DNA of 64,000 nt from positions 62,001 to 126,000 of the forward strand of contig NZ_JAGJEG010000007.1 of the NCBI RefSeq assembly GCF_018100905.1, in the 5' to 3' direction. Position 1 is the first letter of the stretch. Each line of letters begins with the position of its first letter. Shown here piece after piece: positions 61,863 through 64,000 of this stretch. This DNA comes from Pseudoalteromonas sp. MMG010. Its GTDB lineage: Bacteria; Pseudomonadota; Gammaproteobacteria; Enterobacterales; Alteromonadaceae. The notes below the pieces were generated by a model that was not told the DNA's origin, made no database searches, and saw only the letters and a list, made by a program, of their open reading frames with translations. Both the position numbers and the translations under genes were made by a program.

Positions 61863-64000
61863 TTATTTATTTGTGTGAGTGTCATTAATAGTTAAAGGCT
61901 CTAAATGCCAAATATCGTCACTGTATTGCGCTATGGTTCTATCACTAGAAAACATACCACTGGCAGCGGTGTTTAAAATGCTCATCTGTGTCCAATAATA
62001 TTGATCTTTATACGCATGCTCTACTTGCTTTTGGGCTGCAATATAACTTTCAAAGTCATGTGCAACTAACCATGGATCGTGTGGGCTCATAATGGCGTTG
62101 ATAATATCGTCAAATAAACCCGGTTCAAATAAATTGAATTGACCACTTTGCAATAACTGCATTACATTTTCTAAATCGCTATTTTCGGCAACCAGTTTTG
62201 CTGGGTTATAGCGTGACTTTATCTCATCTATTTCACTGGTTTGTGCACCAAATAAGAAGAAGTTATCGCTGCCAACAGCATCTCTAATTTCGATATTTGC
62301 ACCATCTAAAGTGCCGATTGTCAGTGCGCCGTTCATCATGAACTTCATGTTGCCTGTGCCAGACGCTTCTTTACCTGCGGTTGATATTTGTTCCGATAAA
62401 TCCGTTGCTGGACAAATTGTTTCCATCGCAGTTACATTATAGTTAGGTAAAAATGCGACACGTAAATAAGGCGCCGCTTTTGGATCCTTATTAATAACGT
62501 GTGCAACATTATTAATTAACTTAATGATTTTTTTAGCCATGTAATACCCAGGAGCAGCTTTGCCTCCAAGTAAAACACAACGAGGTACCAAGCCTTCTGT
62601 ATCGCCACGACGTATGCGGTCGTATAAATGAATAACATGCAATACATTAAGCAATTGGCGCTTATATTCGTGAATACGTTTAACTTGAACGTCAAACATC
62701 ATAGTGACATCAAAATCTACATCACACCGCTCTTTAACTAGGTCGACTAAACGTTGTTTGTTTTGTGTTTTGACACTTTGCCATTGTTTGTGAAACTTTT
62801 TATCATCATAGAAACGGCGTAATTGACTAATTTTTGCAAAATCTGCAACCCACCCATCACCAATACTTTGTGAAATTAATTTACTTAAAAGTGGATTACA
62901 GTGCGCAACCCAGCGTCGTGGAGTGACCCCATTGGTTTTGTTATTAAATTTAGCAGGCCATAAATCATAAAAATCTTTAAATAAACCTTCTTTTAATAAC
63001 TCAGTGTGTAAAGCGGCAACTCCATTCACCGAAAAACTACCTACGATCGCAAGATAGGCCATGCGGATCTGCGGCTCTGCCCCTTCCTCTATTAGTGATA
63101 ACGCACGTTGTTTTTGTGTATCACCAGGCCATTGCTGCGCCACTTTTGCTAAAAAGCGTGCGTTAATTTCGTAAATAATTTCTAAAATACGTGGTAATAA
63201 TCGTGAGAATAACGATACCGACCATTTTTCAAGCGCTTCTGGCAATAGTGTATGATTTGTATAAGCCATTGTTGCACTGGTGATATCCCATGCCGCATCC
63301 CAAGTAAGTTCGTAATCATCCATCAAAATACGCATCAGCTCTGCAACAGCAATACTTGGATGGGTATCATTAAGTTGAAAAACATGATGCTTAGCAAAGT
63401 CGCTAAAATCTTCGCCATGTTTAGCAACCCATTGATCAACAATATCTTGAATACTGGCTGAGGATAAAAAATATTGTTGACGTAATCTCAACTCTTTACC
63501 ATTTTCACTGGCATCATTTGGATATAAAACCATGGTAATTTGTTCGGCTAGATTTTTTTGCGCCACCGCTTCGGAGTAACTACCGGCATTAAACTCAGTT
63601 AGGTTAAACTCATCTGTTGCTTCTGATTTCCATAATCTTAAGGTATTTACCACATTATTTTTATAACCAGGGATAGGTACATCATAAGGCACAGCCAGAA
63701 CATCTTGGGTTCCTGTTAATTGACGGTGTTCTCGCGAATCTTTATCGGTATAACTTTGTACATGACCAAAAAACTTCACTCGTTTAGCTTGTTCGGGAGC
63801 GCTCAGCTCCCAAGGATGACCTTCTCTTAACCAGTTATCGGGTTGCTCTATTTGGTGGCCATCTTTGAGTGATTGATTAAACATACCGTATTCATAACGA
63901 ATGCCATAACCGACAACAGGCAATGCCAAACTTGCACAACTATCTAAAAAACAAGCAGCTAAACGCCCTAATCCACCATTACCTAAACCGGCATCATGTT
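61863..64000 (-). CDS. glgP: Glycogen/starch phosphorylase, 5' end beyond the window
   Basis: PLP-dependent enzyme releasing glucose-1-phosphate from glycogen. The reading frame continues to the window edge: the first visible codons encode HDAGLGNGGLGRLAACFLDSCASLALPVVGYGIRYEYG, a conserved family stretch that starts near residue 130 of the E. coli enzyme, so roughly 130 residues are missing. The PLP lysine is in EASGTGNMKFMMNGALTIGTLDGANIEI near the end. It is the first of the glg genes visible here, 38 bp before glgC. Confidence 0.93.
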   Translation of the reverse strand, partial: HDAGLGNGGLGRLAACFLDSCASLALPVVGYGIRYEYGMFNQSLKDGHQIEQPDNWLREGHPWELSAPEQAKRVKFFGHVQSYTDKDSREHRQLTGTQDVLAVPYDVPIPGYKNNVVNTLRLWKSEATDEFNLTEFNAGSYSEAVAQKNLAEQITMVLYPNDASENGKELRLRQQYFLSSASIQDIVDQWVAKHGEDFSDFAKHHVFQLNDTHPSIAVAELMRILMDDYELTWDAAWDITSATMAYTNHTLLPEALEKWSVSLFSRLLPRILEIIYEINARFLAKVAQQWPGDTQKQRALSLIEEGAEPQIRMAYLAIVGSFSVNGVAALHTELLKEGLFKDFYDLWPAKFNNKTNGVTPRRWVAHCNPLLSKLISQSIGDGWVADFAKISQLRRFYDDKKFHKQWQSVKTQNKQRLVDLVKERCDVDFDVTMMFDVQVKRIHEYKRQLLNVLHVIHLYDRIRRGDTEGLVPRCVLLGGKAAPGYYMAKKIIKLINNVAHVINKDPKAAPYLRVAFLPNYNVTAMETICPATDLSEQISTAGKEASGTGNMKFMMNGALTIGTLDGANIEIRDAVGSDNFFLFGAQTSEIDEIKSRYNPAKLVAENSDLENVMQLLQSGQFNLFEPGLFDDIINAIMSPHDPWLVAHDFESYIAAQKQVEHAYKDQYYWTQMSILNTAASGMFSSDRTIAQYSDDIWHLEPLTINDTHTNK

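Noticed and set aside
1..64000. Mobile elements, CRISPR arrays, tRNA or rRNA genes
   Set aside because: I found no terminal repeats with transposase motifs, no evenly spaced repeats, and no cloverleaf-type or rRNA-like sequence on reading both strands.

Overview
The window is an AT-rich, gene-dense bacterial chromosome segment of core-genome character. Gene content and order point to a marine gammaproteobacterium of the Alteromonadales, most likely Pseudoalteromonas or a close relative. The clues are a complete his operon with a His-codon leader, ppnN-xni, rnd-fadD, tsaB next to a YoaA-type helicase, ilvIH, a HupB-like HU, several secreted peptidases and a glycogen locus. The genus is inferred from protein character; no search was run. 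I see no tRNA, rRNA, insertion sequence, prophage or CRISPR array.

Layout. 1-3.8 kb: a GST divergent from a CGNR zinc-finger regulator, then a DCC-SDR-flavin reductase operon, then a DUF1697 gene. 3.8-13.7 kb: rnd, fadD, an alpha/beta hydrolase, alkaline phosphatase, tsaB, a DinG/YoaA helicase and a CPA1 antiporter. 14.1-21.5 kb: hisL leader and attenuator, then hisGDCBHAF(IE) and a strong terminator. 21.5-31.6 kb: a small DUF1289 protein, GT25, an M61 peptidase, a diguanylate cyclase, ppnN, xni, a DUF3192 protein, a large HD-GYP/HDOD-like protein and NAD-type isocitrate dehydrogenase. 31.6-38 kb: an M6 metalloprotease, an ILV-rich leader peptide with terminator ahead of ilvIH, and HU.

38.1-47.8 kb (minus strand): a twelve-gene cluster running from an ECF11-type sigma factor (RpoE) and its ChrR anti-sigma through a YbgA-like protein, photolyase, an NTF2-fold protein, SDR, FAD oxidoreductase, DUF1365, a Cfa-like methyltransferase and DUF2878 to a chalcone-isomerase-like protein and a DUF3833 lipoprotein. 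This looks like a singlet-oxygen/photo-oxidative stress regulon. Two promoters of identical architecture (TGATCC, 16 nt, CGTAMA) lie before rpoE and before the last two genes. The Cfa-like enzyme appears to lack two residues of the classical cyclopropane synthase bicarbonate site, so its lipid product may not be a cyclopropane.

47.8-57.8 kb: a LON-N-like protein, small membrane or secreted proteins (one a 37-aa ORF), a hemolysin III family protein, periplasmic MsrA, an alkyltransferase-like protein coupled to a LysR regulator, and a divergent RND efflux pair, then rluF. 57.8-64 kb: a DUF418 membrane protein, glgA, glgC and the 3' part of glgP, all on the minus strand, cut by the window end.

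The items most worth following up are the RpoE-ChrR lipid and photoprotection cluster with its paired promoters, the his attenuator whose alternative hairpins imply a pairing order different from the enteric one, the ilv leader, the YoaA-like helicase with no standard start codon, and several perfect palindromes before genes with unknown regulators.
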